Shown here: in pieces, positions 53,189-62,168 of the stretch
Layout: every line of letters begins with the position of its first letter
How positions within the stretch are numbered: position 1 is the first letter of the stretch
Assembly (NCBI RefSeq): GCF_000243415.2
Contig: NZ_KI912270.1
Coordinates: 1,550,001-1,614,000 of the forward strand
Origin: Mycolicibacterium tusciae JS617
GTDB taxonomy: Bacteria > Actinomycetota > Actinomycetes > Mycobacteriales > Mycobacteriaceae
DNA: 64,000 nt
Direction of reading: 5' to 3'
The notes under the pieces: generated by a model
The model's input: only the letters and a program-made list of their open reading frames with translations
Told to the model about the DNA's origin: nothing
Database searches by the model: none
Position numbers and translations under genes: made by a program

Positions 53189-54854
53189 CCTCGATCCACC
53201 GACTGACCTGGTGTTTTCTGGGTGTCGGAATGAGGAAAGTGCCCTCTGAACTGGGATGATTGTAGTTCTCACACAAACAATCGGGTCAGTTCGGAAAGGC
53301 ACTTCCAGTGCAAGTTTCGCACAGCTTCGCTTCGCAGTCAGCGGTGTTCGATGACGATCATCTCGTGTCGTGCGCCGGGCTGGTACCGGTGATGACGTTG
53401 GCCCAGCAGACCGGGCTGACTCGGCTTCTCTCGGAGAAGGTCCAGATCGTCGCGCCGCGGATCAAGTCCGGGGCGGCCAACCCGTCTCCGAAACTGGCCA
53501 CGCTGATCGCGGGCATGTGCGCGGGCGCGGACTGCATCGACGACATCGACCTGGTCCGCAGCGGCGGCATGACGACGCTCTTCGACGGCGTGTACGCACC
53601 GTCGACGGTCGGAACGTTGTTGCGAGAGTTCACCTTCGGTCACGCCCGCCAACTCGAATCGGTACTACGTGACCATCTGGTGGCGCTGTGTGGGAGGGTC
53701 GACCTGCTCCCTGATGCCGCCAAGGGGTCGGTGTTCATCGACATCGACTCGCTGCTACGTCCGGTCTACGGGCGCGCCAAACAGGGCGCCTCCTACGGAC
53801 ACACCAAGATCGCCGGCAAGCAGATCCTGCGCAAGGGACTCTCACCGCTGGCCACCACCATCAGCACCGCGGGGTCGGCACCGGTGATCGCCGGGATGCG
53901 GCTACGCGCGGGCAAGACCGCCTCGGCCAAGGGTGCCGGGCGCATGGTCGCCCAAGCCATCAGAACCGCCCGCGCCGCCGGAGCCAGCGGGCAGATCCTG
54001 GTGCGCGGCGACTCGGCCTACGGCAACCGGGCGGTGGTGCGGAGCTGCCTGCGCGCGGGCGCCCGGTTCTCGCTGGTGATGATCCGAAACCCCGCCGTGG
54101 AACGCGCGCTGGCCGCCATCGACGAGAGCGCCTGGACCCCGGTGTCTTATCCCGGCGCAGTCCAAGATCCCGATACCGGGGCCTGGATCTCTGATGCCGA
54201 AGTCGCCGAAATCCCCTACACCGCTTTTGCATCCACCCCCGATCGAATCACCGCGCGCCTCATCGTGCGTCGAGTCAAAGACGCCCGGTTTCCCGACGCA
54301 CTGTTTCCGGTCTGGCGATATCACCCGTTCTTCACCAACACCGACCTGCCCGCCGATCAGGCCGACATCACCCACCGCCAACACGCGATCATCGAGACCG
54401 TGTTCGCCGACCTGATCGACGGACCGCTGGCACACATCCCGTCGGGCCGCTTCGGGGCGAACTCCGCCTGGATCCTGTGCGCGGCCATCGCCCACAACCT
54501 GCTGCGCGCCGCCGGGGTGCTGGCAGGTGAGAACCACGGCCGGGCGCGGGGATCCACACTGCGCCGCAAGATCGTCAACATTCCCGCGCGACTCGCCCGT
54601 CCGCAACGCCGGCCCATCCTGCACCTACCCACCCACTGGCCCTGGTCTCGGGCCTGGCTCATGCTGTGGCACAACATCATCGGCCCTAGCCCGCCCAATG
54701 CCGCTACTGTCTGACCACCTGGCCGAAAGCCCCCGAACGGAGCGCAGAGGAAAAGCTGGGCAAACCAGCAGCTACCTCATGCGCACAACCCGACGACCAA
54801 CGACAGCCCGACCTCACAGCCACACACCAGGTCAGTCGGTGGATCGAGGCTAAA
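53184..54854 (+). mobile_element. IS1380-family insertion sequence with 5-bp target duplication
   Basis: The element (53189-54849, 1,661 bp) has perfect 26-bp terminal inverted repeats beginning CCTCGATCCACCGACTGACC. It is flanked by the direct repeat CTAAA (53184-53188 and 54850-54854). It encodes one transposase. It interrupts the permease gene after codon 27. The intact ends and exact repeat point to a recent insertion. Confidence 0.95.
53308..54714 (+). CDS. IS1380-family transposase
   Basis: 468 residues from a GTG with GGAAAGG 8 nt upstream. DDE transposase core: F-I-D-I-D-S-L-L, I-L-V-R-G-D-S-A-Y-G and H-A-I-I-E-T-V-F-A-D. C-terminal R-R-K-I-V-N-I-P-A-R-L-A-R typical of this family. 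Appears intact and potentially active. Confidence 0.93.
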   Translation: MQVSHSFASQSAVFDDDHLVSCAGLVPVMTLAQQTGLTRLLSEKVQIVAPRIKSGAANPSPKLATLIAGMCAGADCIDDIDLVRSGGMTTLFDGVYAPSTVGTLLREFTFGHARQLESVLRDHLVALCGRVDLLPDAAKGSVFIDIDSLLRPVYGRAKQGASYGHTKIAGKQILRKGLSPLATTISTAGSAPVIAGMRLRAGKTASAKGAGRMVAQAIRTARAAGASGQILVRGDSAYGNRAVVRSCLRAGARFSLVMIRNPAVERALAAIDESAWTPVSYPGAVQDPDTGAWISDAEVAEIPYTAFASTPDRITARLIVRRVKDARFPDALFPVWRYHPFFTNTDLPADQADITHRQHAIIETVFADLIDGPLAHIPSGRFGANSAWILCAAIAHNLLRAAGVLAGENHGRARGSTLRRKIVNIPARLARPQRRPILHLPTHWPWSRAWLMLWHNIIGPSPPNAATV

Positions 54855-56400
54855 GTTGCGCCGCGGCACGCTGATAGTCGCCACCGTCTGTGGCGGAATG
54901 TCGGCGCTGGTTGCAATTCAGTACCGAACGACATTTCAAGGTGCGCTCGATCAGTCCGGCTTGCGGGCGCTAACCGAGAACCCGGCGATTCGAATCCTTT
55001 TCGGAACACCACTCGCGCTGGACGACGCCGGCGGCTTCACCGTTTGGCGGACCGGAATGCCGGTGTTGGTACTCGCGAGTGTATGGATTCTGCTCACGGG
55101 GACGCGGATGACGCGGGGCGAGGAGGACACTGGCCGCTTCGACCTTCTACTCGCCGGCAGACTGTCGATGGCAGGTCTGGTAGCGCGTTCCGTGATGGTC
55201 ATCGGTGGAGCCTCGATGGTGATCGGCGTCGCCGTCGGCGCGGCTCTCGTTGCCGCCGGCACGCACACCACCGGCGCCGGGGTCTACGGCGGTGCAATCT
55301 TTGCGTTGACGCTCACCGTCGGCAGTGGCGCCGTCCTCGCGTCCCAGATCATGCCGACACGCTCTGCGGCGGTGGGCGTCAGCGTTGGCTTCCTTGGCCT
55401 GGCTCTGCTGATGCGCATGCTTGCCGACGGTGTGCCGGAATTGGCATGGACAGCATGGACGACGCCGTTCGGACTCGCAGCACGGGCAGCGCCGTACGCC
55501 CACAACCGGATCGGCCCGCTGCTCGTCATGCTCTGCTTGGCGGTCGCATTCGGAGTAGCTGCCCTGTGGACGGCGCGGCACCGGGACGCGGGCCGCGGGC
55601 TGATCCGGGTGGCGACCAGCAGGGCGCCGCAGACCATGCTCCTTGGATCGCTCACCGGATTCGCGATACGCCGCGCGATCCGGCCAACCGCCGGTTGGGC
55701 AATCGGCATCGCCACGTATTTCGTTGTCTTCGGTGCGCTGATCGCATCGATTCTCGAGTTCTTCGGCACCAACCGCCGCTTCGCAGAGTTGGCGGCGGCC
55801 GCGGGGTTCGGCGGTCTCGATTCCGCAGCCGGATTGGCGGCCGCCCTGTTCGGCCTGCTTGCCGTTCCAACCAGCCTGTACGCCGCAACCAGGCTGGCCG
55901 CGCTCGCCACCGACGAAAGAGACCGCAGATGGACACCGGTGCTCGCCACCGATATTCCACGAATTCACTTGGCCGGCAGGGAAATCGCGGTGACGACGGC
56001 CTGCATGCTACTGCTGCATTTGACCGCCGGTCTGGCGATCTGGACCGGTGCTGCGATCACTGGTGCGCCGCTGACGATAGGCCACGCGCTGAGCGGCGCG
56101 CTGTACTCCGCCTCGGTCGCCTGGCTCGCGGTCGGCGCCGCCACCCTGGCCGTCGGCTGGCTGCCGGCGGCTGTTGGTCTCATCGGGGCGTTGCCGGTGG
56201 CGGGCGGCTTCCTGTTCTACGTTCTCGCCGACAGTGCGGGCGCGCCGGCGTGGGTGGCAGGCATGTCCCCGTTCGCACACCTCGCGCCGGTGCCCGACGC
56301 TGCGCCGAACTGGGCCGCCACCACAGCGTTTTTCCTGACCGGCGTAGGCCTAGTCGCTGCGGGTATTACCAGATATGCCCACCGTGACTTCACCACCTAG
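54855..56400 (+). pseudogene. ABC exporter permease, main part (Rv1217c-like), cut by IS
   Basis: About 515 codons with ten or more transmembrane helices in two halves, the plan of the polyketide-antibiotic exporter permeases. In frame from (K)-L-R-R-G-T-L-I-V-A-T. Joined to the 5' fragment it gives 542 residues, matching Rv1217c-sized permeases. A TTG at 54856 could in principle restart translation, losing only the N-terminal 28 residues, so residual function is not excluded. Confidence 0.85.
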
Positions 56401-56438
56401 GGGAGCAAACGTGTTCGATGCGATCGTAAGGTATTGAT

Positions 56439-56882
56439 ATGCACGCCGAAGACATGGCCGAGGAATTCCCGGCGATAACCGTGAACACGAACGCGCTGGA
56501 CGCCGCGCGAATCCTCGCCGAACACCGATTGCCGGGGATCCTCGTCACGGACGAGTCGGGGAAACCGTGCGCGGTGCTTCCCGCCTCGCAAGTGGTGCGG
56601 TTCATCGTGCCGACCTACGTCCAGGACGACCCATCCCTAGCCGGGGTGATCAGCGAGTCGTGGGCCGACAAGGCAGCTGAAAAGCTCGGCGACAAGAAGG
56701 TTCACGACGTGCTGCCGGAACACCTCACCAACATCCCGGCAGTCAATGCGGACGACACCATTATCGAGGTGGCCGCCCTCATGGCCCGTTTCAAGAGTCC
56801 ATTGATCGCCGTCATGAAGGACAATAAGTTGCACGGTGTCATCACTGCGTCGCGGTTGCTGGACGCCGCGCTGAGGCCTTAA
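56439..56882 (+). CDS. CBS-domain pair protein (Rv2683-like)
   Basis: 147 residues forming two CBS motifs (about 8-60 and 88-145): A-R-I-L-A-E-H-R-L-P-G-I-L-V-T-D and V-A-A-L-M-A-R-F-K-S-P-L-I-A-V-M. Such pairs bind adenosyl ligands and regulate neighbours. The gene directly precedes the ion transporter (3 bp), so it likely controls that transport. In M. tuberculosis Rv2683 also follows dxs1 closely. Confidence 0.88.
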   Translation: MHAEDMAEEFPAITVNTNALDAARILAEHRLPGILVTDESGKPCAVLPASQVVRFIVPTYVQDDPSLAGVISESWADKAAEKLGDKKVHDVLPEHLTNIPAVNADDTIIEVAALMARFKSPLIAVMKDNKLHGVITASRLLDAALRP

Positions 56883-56885
56883 CAC

Positions 56886-58175
56886 ATGGCTGTCATTGCG
56901 ATCACTGTATTTGTGATCGCCTACATCCTCATCGCCAGCGACCGCATCAACAAGACGCTGGTCGCGCTGGCCGGTGCCGGGGTGATTCTGGCCCTTACCG
57001 TTGTCGATGCCGAAGACGCATTCTTCTCTCACGAGACCGGAATCGACTGGAACGTCATCTTCCTACTGTTCGGGATGATGATCATCGTCGGAGTGTTGCG
57101 GCAGACCGGCGTCTTCGAATACGTGGCAATTTGGGCGGCCAAGCGCGCCAACGGTTCCCCGCTTCGGATCATGATCCTGTTGGTCCTCGTCACCGCGCTC
57201 GCGTCGGCGTTGCTGGACAATGTGACGACGGTCCTCCTGATCGCGCCCGTCACACTTCTCGTGTGCGAGCGTCTCGAGATCAACCCGGTGCCGTTTCTCA
57301 TCGGCGAGGTTCTCGCCTCGAATATCGGCGGCGCATCCACTCTGGTCGGGGATCCTCCCAACATCATCATCGCCAGCCGGGCGGGACTGTCGTTCAACGA
57401 CTTCCTCCTCCACATGGCGCCAATCGTCGTGATCGTCCTTGTCGCCTTCATCGCCTTGATTCCGTTCATCTTTCGCGGATCGTTCGATGTCGACCCGGAG
57501 CGGGTGGCGGACGTGATGACACTGAACGAACGTGAAGCGATTCAAAATCCACGACTGCTGATCAAGTGCGGCGCTGTACTCCTGGCTGTATTCGCGGCAT
57601 TCATCGGCCATTCCGTCGTGCACATCGAACCCTCCGTGGTTGCACTACTCGGCGCAGGCGTCTTGATCCTGATATCGCGGCTTGAACAACGCGACTACCT
57701 GGGCAGCGTTGAATGGGAGACGCTGCTGTTCTTCGCCGGATTGTTCGTGATGGTTGGGGCATTGGTGAAGACCGGAGTCGTCGAACAGCTGGCCCGGTCG
57801 GCCACCGAAATAACCGGCGGAGACGGCCTGGTCACCACGATGCTGATTCTCGGCATCTCTGCGCCGGTGTCCGGTGTGATCGACAACATTCCGTTCACCG
57901 CGACGATGACGCCGATCGTCGGCGAACTGGCAACGAGTGTCTCGGGTCTCGCGGATCCAAATGTGCTGTGGTGGGCGCTCGCGCTGGGTGCCGACTTCGG
58001 CGGGAACCTCACCGCGATCGGTGCGAGTGCCAACGTCGTCATGCTCGGAATCGCGCGAAGGGCGGGCTACCCCATCTCGTTCTGGGAGTTCACGCGCAAA
58101 GGCGCGCTCATCACGATCGTGTCGATCCTCTTGGCCGCCCTTTACCTGTGGCTGCGCTATTTCGTGTTGGCCTGA
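56886..58175 (+). CDS. ArsB/NhaD-type ion transporter (SLC13-like permease)
   Basis: 429 residues, about eleven transmembrane helices. Two internal repeats bear the family motifs [11 protein letters not shown] and [15 protein letters not shown], and in the second half S-G-V-I-D-N-I-P-F and [15 protein letters not shown]. Corresponds to the Rv2684/Rv2685 arsA-arsB1 position; there the gene is duplicated, here single. The exported ion (arsenite or Na+) cannot be decided. Confidence 0.9.
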   Translation: MAVIAITVFVIAYILIASDRINKTLVALAGAGVILALTVVDAEDAFFSHETGIDWNVIFLLFGMMIIVGVLRQTGVFEYVAIWAAKRANGSPLRIMILLVLVTALASALLDNVTTVLLIAPVTLLVCERLEINPVPFLIGEVLASNIGGASTLVGDPPNIIIASRAGLSFNDFLLHMAPIVVIVLVAFIALIPFIFRGSFDVDPERVADVMTLNEREAIQNPRLLIKCGAVLLAVFAAFIGHSVVHIEPSVVALLGAGVLILISRLEQRDYLGSVEWETLLFFAGLFVMVGALVKTGVVEQLARSATEITGGDGLVTTMLILGISAPVSGVIDNIPFTATMTPIVGELATSVSGLADPNVLWWALALGADFGGNLTAIGASANVVMLGIARRAGYPISFWEFTRKGALITIVSILLAALYLWLRYFVLA

Positions 58176-58208
58176 GAAGGAACGCTGCGCCTCATTCCGG
58201 TGAGCCGG

Positions 58209-58964
58209 TCACGTGTGCTTGGCCACGAATACGCGGAACAACGGCCATGCGACAGCGAGGTTGTAGACGACGCCCCCGAGGAGATACGGCCACCACGCGC
58301 CGTGATCACCGGCGACCCAGAACACCTTAACGGCCCAGTACGGCGGCAGTACGCCGAAGGCGAGATGCCATTCAGAGTGGATGAACCACGGCAGGCAGGG
58401 CAGTCCGGCGATGAGCATGCCCAATGCCCGGACAGCCGCCAGGCCCTGAATTTTGTTGCTCGCCATGGCCAGAATCAACAGCATGCTGACCACTGCGGAC
58501 AAACCTGCGAGCAGTCCGATCGGTATCAGCACGGCAACCAACCCCGGCGCGAGAATCCCGCTGAAGGACATCGAGGCGATCACATAGACGCTTGTCACCG
58601 CCATCACCGTCGCCGCGCGATAGGTGAACAGCGTTGACAACCGCACCGGGGTCACCCTCAGCACTGTGAGCGTGCCGGCGTCGATCTCGTCGAGGACGAG
58701 AAAGGCGCCCAGCCCTCCGACGATGATGATGCTGGTCAACAATAGGAACGCGGTCAAGATCAACGGGTAGTACGGTACGAGGTCGAATTGGTAGCGGTCG
58801 GCGAGCATTTCGGTGAATAGCGGCGTAAGGACGGCGACGCCAGTCGTCCAGATGACCGGTGCGACGACGATCATGACCAGCAGCGGGTCGCGGTACGTGC
58901 CGCGAAGGTCGTTGCGGCCGAAGGCGGCCAACGCCTTGGCATTCAACATTCCTACCCGTGCCAT
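58209..58964 (-). CDS. ABC exporter permease subunit (Rv2686c-like)
   Basis: 251 residues from the ATG at 58964, overlapping the stop of the next permease (TGATG). Six transmembrane helices of the ABC-2 type. Central region L-V-L-D-E-I-D-A-G-T-L-T-V-L-R-V-T-P. Last gene of a three-gene exporter operon whose M. tuberculosis counterpart (Rv2686c-Rv2688c) confers fluoroquinolone efflux when overexpressed. Confidence 0.9.
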   Translation of the reverse strand: MARVGMLNAKALAAFGRNDLRGTYRDPLLVMIVVAPVIWTTGVAVLTPLFTEMLADRYQFDLVPYYPLILTAFLLLTSIIIVGGLGAFLVLDEIDAGTLTVLRVTPVRLSTLFTYRAATVMAVTSVYVIASMSFSGILAPGLVAVLIPIGLLAGLSAVVSMLLILAMASNKIQGLAAVRALGMLIAGLPCLPWFIHSEWHLAFGVLPPYWAVKVFWVAGDHGAWWPYLLGGVVYNLAVAWPLFRVFVAKHT

Positions 58965-59677
58965 CACATGCCGCCGGACTCCGCGACGACGTAGCGGACG
59001 AACATCGCCTTGGCCGCCCAGCACAATCCCGCTATCCAAAGTACGGGATACGCCACCGCATAGACGGTCTGCCACGGCGCCAACGTAACTTGATCGAATG
59101 CCGTGCCCAGTAACAGCATTGGGCCCTGCGTGGGAACGATGTACAACATCGGGTTCGGCCACAAGCCTGAAAAGTGCACTACCGGCGGTACGGTGAGCAC
59201 TGCGAGCGGGATCGTTGCAGCCAGGAACCAGTCGCTGATCGAGGCGAATGGAAGCGACGATGCGAACCCTACCAACAGCATCAGAAGTGTACCGAGCACG
59301 ACGCCGGTCACCAATGGCGCAAGGCGATAGCCGAAACCATGCACGATAGTGGGCACCACGAGGGCAACGAACAGTGAAATCAGCGCCAGCAGAGTCAGTT
59401 TGGCGGACAGGTATTCCCAAAAGCGAAGTGGTGTACAGATCGTCGCGCCCAGCGTTCGCTCCTGCTTCTCGAAGAACACGGTGCCCGCAACGAAGAAGAA
59501 CCCGATGATGCAGGTGTCACCGAGTAGGACATAGGGCTCAACCACCGGCCGTAGGCCGTGCGACAACGGCAGCAGAACCGCCAGCCAGATGAGACCCGAG
59601 AAGATCGCTGCGTGCAGGAACTTCTGCCGAACCTGCAACGTCAGCTCCAGCCGCAATGCGCTTGCCGCCCGGGTCAT
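58964..59677 (-). CDS. ABC exporter permease subunit (Rv2687c-like)
   Basis: 237 residues, six transmembrane helices, ABC-2 type: F-F-E-K-Q-E-R-T-L-G-A-T-I-C-T-P-L is the conserved cytosolic helix. Middle gene of the operon; start overlaps the ATPase stop by 4 bp. Confidence 0.9.
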   Translation of the reverse strand: MTRAASALRLELTLQVRQKFLHAAIFSGLIWLAVLLPLSHGLRPVVEPYVLLGDTCIIGFFFVAGTVFFEKQERTLGATICTPLRFWEYLSAKLTLLALISLFVALVVPTIVHGFGYRLAPLVTGVVLGTLLMLLVGFASSLPFASISDWFLAATIPLAVLTVPPVVHFSGLWPNPMLYIVPTQGPMLLLGTAFDQVTLAPWQTVYAVAYPVLWIAGLCWAAKAMFVRYVVAESGGM

Positions 59678-60579
59678 GACAGTTGCCGCCCAGTGGTCTC
59701 GACGAAAACGTCGTCGAGGCTGGCTTCCCTGCTGTGCAGGGTTTCGACGGTGTGGGCACGCAACAACGAATGGAACGACGGATCGTCGGCCAGGCTGTCC
59801 ATCGGAAAGTCCGCTGACTGCAAGCGTCCCCCCTCGCCTCGGTACTCGACGCGTAACAGCCGCTCGCTGCGTGCGATTTTCAGCTCTGCCGGTGTGTCCA
59901 GAGCGACGATCTGGCCGTCGACGACGAAGGCCACGCGGTCACACAGTTCATCGGCAGTCGCCATGTCGTGGGTGGTGAGAAAGACCGTCCGGCCGCGCGC
60001 CTTGAGATCCAGGACGATGTCCTTGACCTTGCGCGCGTTGACCGGGTCGAGTCCGGACGTCGGCTCATCGAGGAAGAGCAGTTCCGGGTCGTTGATAAGC
60101 GATCTGATGAACGTCAGACGCATCTGCATTCCCTTGGAGTACTTGCCCACTCGGGTGTCGGCGTCGTCGGCGAGTCCGACGGCGTCCAGCAGCTGCATGG
60201 GGTTCAAGGTCTCGCCGTCGTAGAGCGAGGCGAAGAATCTCAGGTTCTCCAGGCCGGTGAGCTTCTGATAGTGATTCGGCAACTCGAACGAAACCCCGAT
60301 GCGCTGGTAATAGTCCGGCCCCCATTTCAGCGGGTCCTGACCCCACACCGTCGCTTCGCCGCCGTGACCGCTGAGCAACCCGATGAGTAACTTTTGCGTG
60401 GTCGACTTGCCGGCGCCGCTGGGACCGAGAAACCCGAAGATCTCGCCGCGTCCCACCGAGAAGTCCATGCCGCGCACCGTCTGCTGCGTCGACTTCGGAT
60501 AGGTGAAGGTCAAACCGCGGACGCAGATCACCTCGGCATTGGTGAACGGCGACATGGCCGCTGTGGCGACACTCTCCAT
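59674..60579 (-). CDS. ABC exporter ATP-binding protein (Rv2688c-like)
   Basis: 301 residues from the ATG at 60579 with AGGAGA about 6 nt upstream. Walker A G-P-S-G-A-G-K-S-T, signature Y-S-K-G-M-Q-M-R-L, Walker [15 protein letters not shown]-loop T-T-H-D-M. Powers the two permeases downstream. Divergent from a MarR-type regulator with 111 bp between, a typical efflux-pump/regulator pair. Confidence 0.92.
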   Translation of the reverse strand: MESVATAAMSPFTNAEVICVRGLTFTYPKSTQQTVRGMDFSVGRGEIFGFLGPSGAGKSTTQKLLIGLLSGHGGEATVWGQDPLKWGPDYYQRIGVSFELPNHYQKLTGLENLRFFASLYDGETLNPMQLLDAVGLADDADTRVGKYSKGMQMRLTFIRSLINDPELLFLDEPTSGLDPVNARKVKDIVLDLKARGRTVFLTTHDMATADELCDRVAFVVDGQIVALDTPAELKIARSERLLRVEYRGEGGRLQSADFPMDSLADDPSFHSLLRAHTVETLHSREASLDDVFVETTGRQLS

Positions 60580-60643
60580 GGACGGTCTCCTCTGGGTATG
60601 CAATACCAGTTCCGACCAGACTTCCCGGAGCGCCGCCGCTGAC

Positions 60644-60690
60644 TATACTGACTTTTCAGAATTCTTTGAAGACTCTTACCGGAGATCGTT
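60644..60690 (+). promoter_or_regulatory. Promoter/operator region of the MarR-type regulator
   Basis: A -10 hexamer TATACT at 60644-60649 is followed by an AT-rich imperfect palindrome (TTTCAGAATTCTTTGAA) and GGAG before the TTG start at 60691. A plausible binding site for the regulator controlling both directions. Confidence 0.45.
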
Positions 60691-61137
60691 TTGACCTCGG
60701 ATCCGCAGGAGACTGCCGAGCAACTCGCGCTCGTTCTCAGCTCGCATGGGCTGCAGCGGATGACCGCTCGCGTCCTGGCGTACCTGCTGTTCACCGAGCA
60801 GCCCACCACGACGATGGGCGAACTCGCCGACGAGCTGCGAGCCAGCGCGGGCGCGATCTCAGGGGCCCTCAAGATGCTGACTTCGGTCGGCCTCGTTGAG
60901 CGCGTCCCCGCACCGGGAAGCCGTAGGGATCACTACCGGCTGCGCGACGATGCGTGGGCCGTCCAATACACGAATCAGAACGAGGTCACGATCGCCGTCC
61001 TTGAGGCCGCCGAGGCGGGGATCGCGGCCACGCCCGACGGCGGCCTAGCTCATCAACGTCTCACGCAGATGCGTGACTTCTATTCATTCCTCCTTGATGA
61101 GATTCCGGCACTACTCGAACGCTGGCGGCAGCGGTAG
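60691..61137 (+). CDS. MarR/GbsR-family transcriptional regulator
   Basis: 148 residues from a TTG with GGAG 6 nt upstream. Winged helix: T-T-M-G-E-L-A-D-E-L-R-A-S-A-G-A-I-S-G-A-L-K-M-L (about 42-65), wing with R-V-P-A-P-G-S-R-R-D-H-Y. C-terminal dimerisation helices. Divergent from the Rv2686c-Rv2688c-like exporter, its likely target. Confidence 0.87.
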   Translation: MTSDPQETAEQLALVLSSHGLQRMTARVLAYLLFTEQPTTTMGELADELRASAGAISGALKMLTSVGLVERVPAPGSRRDHYRLRDDAWAVQYTNQNEVTIAVLEAAEAGIAATPDGGLAHQRLTQMRDFYSFLLDEIPALLERWRQR

Positions 61138-61177
61138 CCCACCGTCCGGTGATGCAGTCCGATAGCGTCGGACCGAG

Positions 61178-61639
61178 ATGATCGTCGAACGCCAGAGCAC
61201 CGTAGACGCACCCGCCGACCGGGTGTGGGCCCGTGTGGTCACTCCCGAGGGCATCAATGACGAACTGCGGCCGTGGCTGACGATGTCGATGCCGCGCAGC
61301 GCAAAGAACTTGACCGTCGACACCATCCCGATCGGAACCCCGATCGGGCGCTGCTGGATGCGGTTGTTCGGCGTTCTGCCGTTCGACTACGACGATCTGA
61401 TGATCGCCGAGTTGCGGCCGGGCCGTGGATTCGACGAGCAATCGACGATGCTGTCCATGCGCAGCTGGCGACATGAGCGAAGTGTCGAGCCCGACGGTGA
61501 CACCAAAACCGTTGTGCGCGATCGCCTTACGTTCGAATTGCGCACTCCCCTGCGCGTGCTGACCCCCGTCATCGTTGCAGGCGTCCGCGCATTGTTCGGC
61601 CATCGGCAGCGACGGTTGCAGAGGCATTTTGCTAGTTGA
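61178..61639 (+). CDS. SRPBCC-family protein
   Basis: 153 residues, starting M-I-V-E-R-Q-S-T-V-D-A-P-A-D-R-V-W-A-R-V-V-T-P-E, with a long C-terminal helix (L-F-G-H-R-Q-R-R-L-Q-R). Lipid- or polyketide-binding fold; ligand unknown. Overlaps the convergent gene by 8 bp. Confidence 0.8.
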   Translation: MIVERQSTVDAPADRVWARVVTPEGINDELRPWLTMSMPRSAKNLTVDTIPIGTPIGRCWMRLFGVLPFDYDDLMIAELRPGRGFDEQSTMLSMRSWRHERSVEPDGDTKTVVRDRLTFELRTPLRVLTPVIVAGVRALFGHRQRRLQRHFAS

Positions 61640-62114
61640 CGGGCACACGGCGTTCTCGATCGGAGATCGGCCATATATAGGGCAAATCGTCGGGCACTTC
61701 GGGGAAATAGGGCCGATAGTGCGCGGGTTCCTTCCGCAGGAGTGCTGATTGGTGGCTGCGGTGAAACTCCTTATCCCCCAGCCACGGTGGCAGCTCGCCC
61801 GCCGCCGCGAGCTCCTTCTGGGAGCGCGGTGTGCCCATCCCGGTCGTCTGCGTCAGGTCCGAGACGAGAGTGCCGGCACACGTGTCGGTCTTGCCTGCCG
61901 CGCACCACACGTCGCAGATGTCGAGTCCGTAGCGGACCAGCGCCACCTCGTACCCCGCCCACATCGCTGCTGCCGGGTGATGACGCCAGCCGTATCCGGG
62001 CACCGTGAGCGCCCGCAGGACCTGGATGGTCTCGACGCGTTGCTTGCCGAGCCGGCGCGCGTCGAGGACACCGGCCGTCTGCGCGAAGTCGGGATACGGC
62101 AGGAACGTCTGCAT
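61632..62114 (-). CDS. MSMEG_6728-type protein, pyrimidine-dimer glycosylase-like
   Basis: 160 residues. Begins M-Q-T-F-L-P-Y-P-D-F-A-Q-T-A-G-V-L-D-A-R-R-L-G-K-Q-R-V-E; the R-L-G-K-Q-R-x-E motif and H-H-P-A-A-A-M-W resemble the T4 endonuclease V/pyrimidine dimer glycosylase family in outline. A later K-E-F-H-R-S-H-Q-S-A-L-L-R-K-E-P is conserved in actinobacterial members. A DNA-repair role is possible but not shown. Confidence 0.6.
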   Translation of the reverse strand: MQTFLPYPDFAQTAGVLDARRLGKQRVETIQVLRALTVPGYGWRHHPAAAMWAGYEVALVRYGLDICDVWCAAGKTDTCAGTLVSDLTQTTGMGTPRSQKELAAAGELPPWLGDKEFHRSHQSALLRKEPAHYRPYFPEVPDDLPYIWPISDRERRVPVN

Positions 62115-62168
62115 CGTGGTCGGATACCCGAAAATGGCCGACAGATCTCGGTGAGCCAGATCGAGAAA

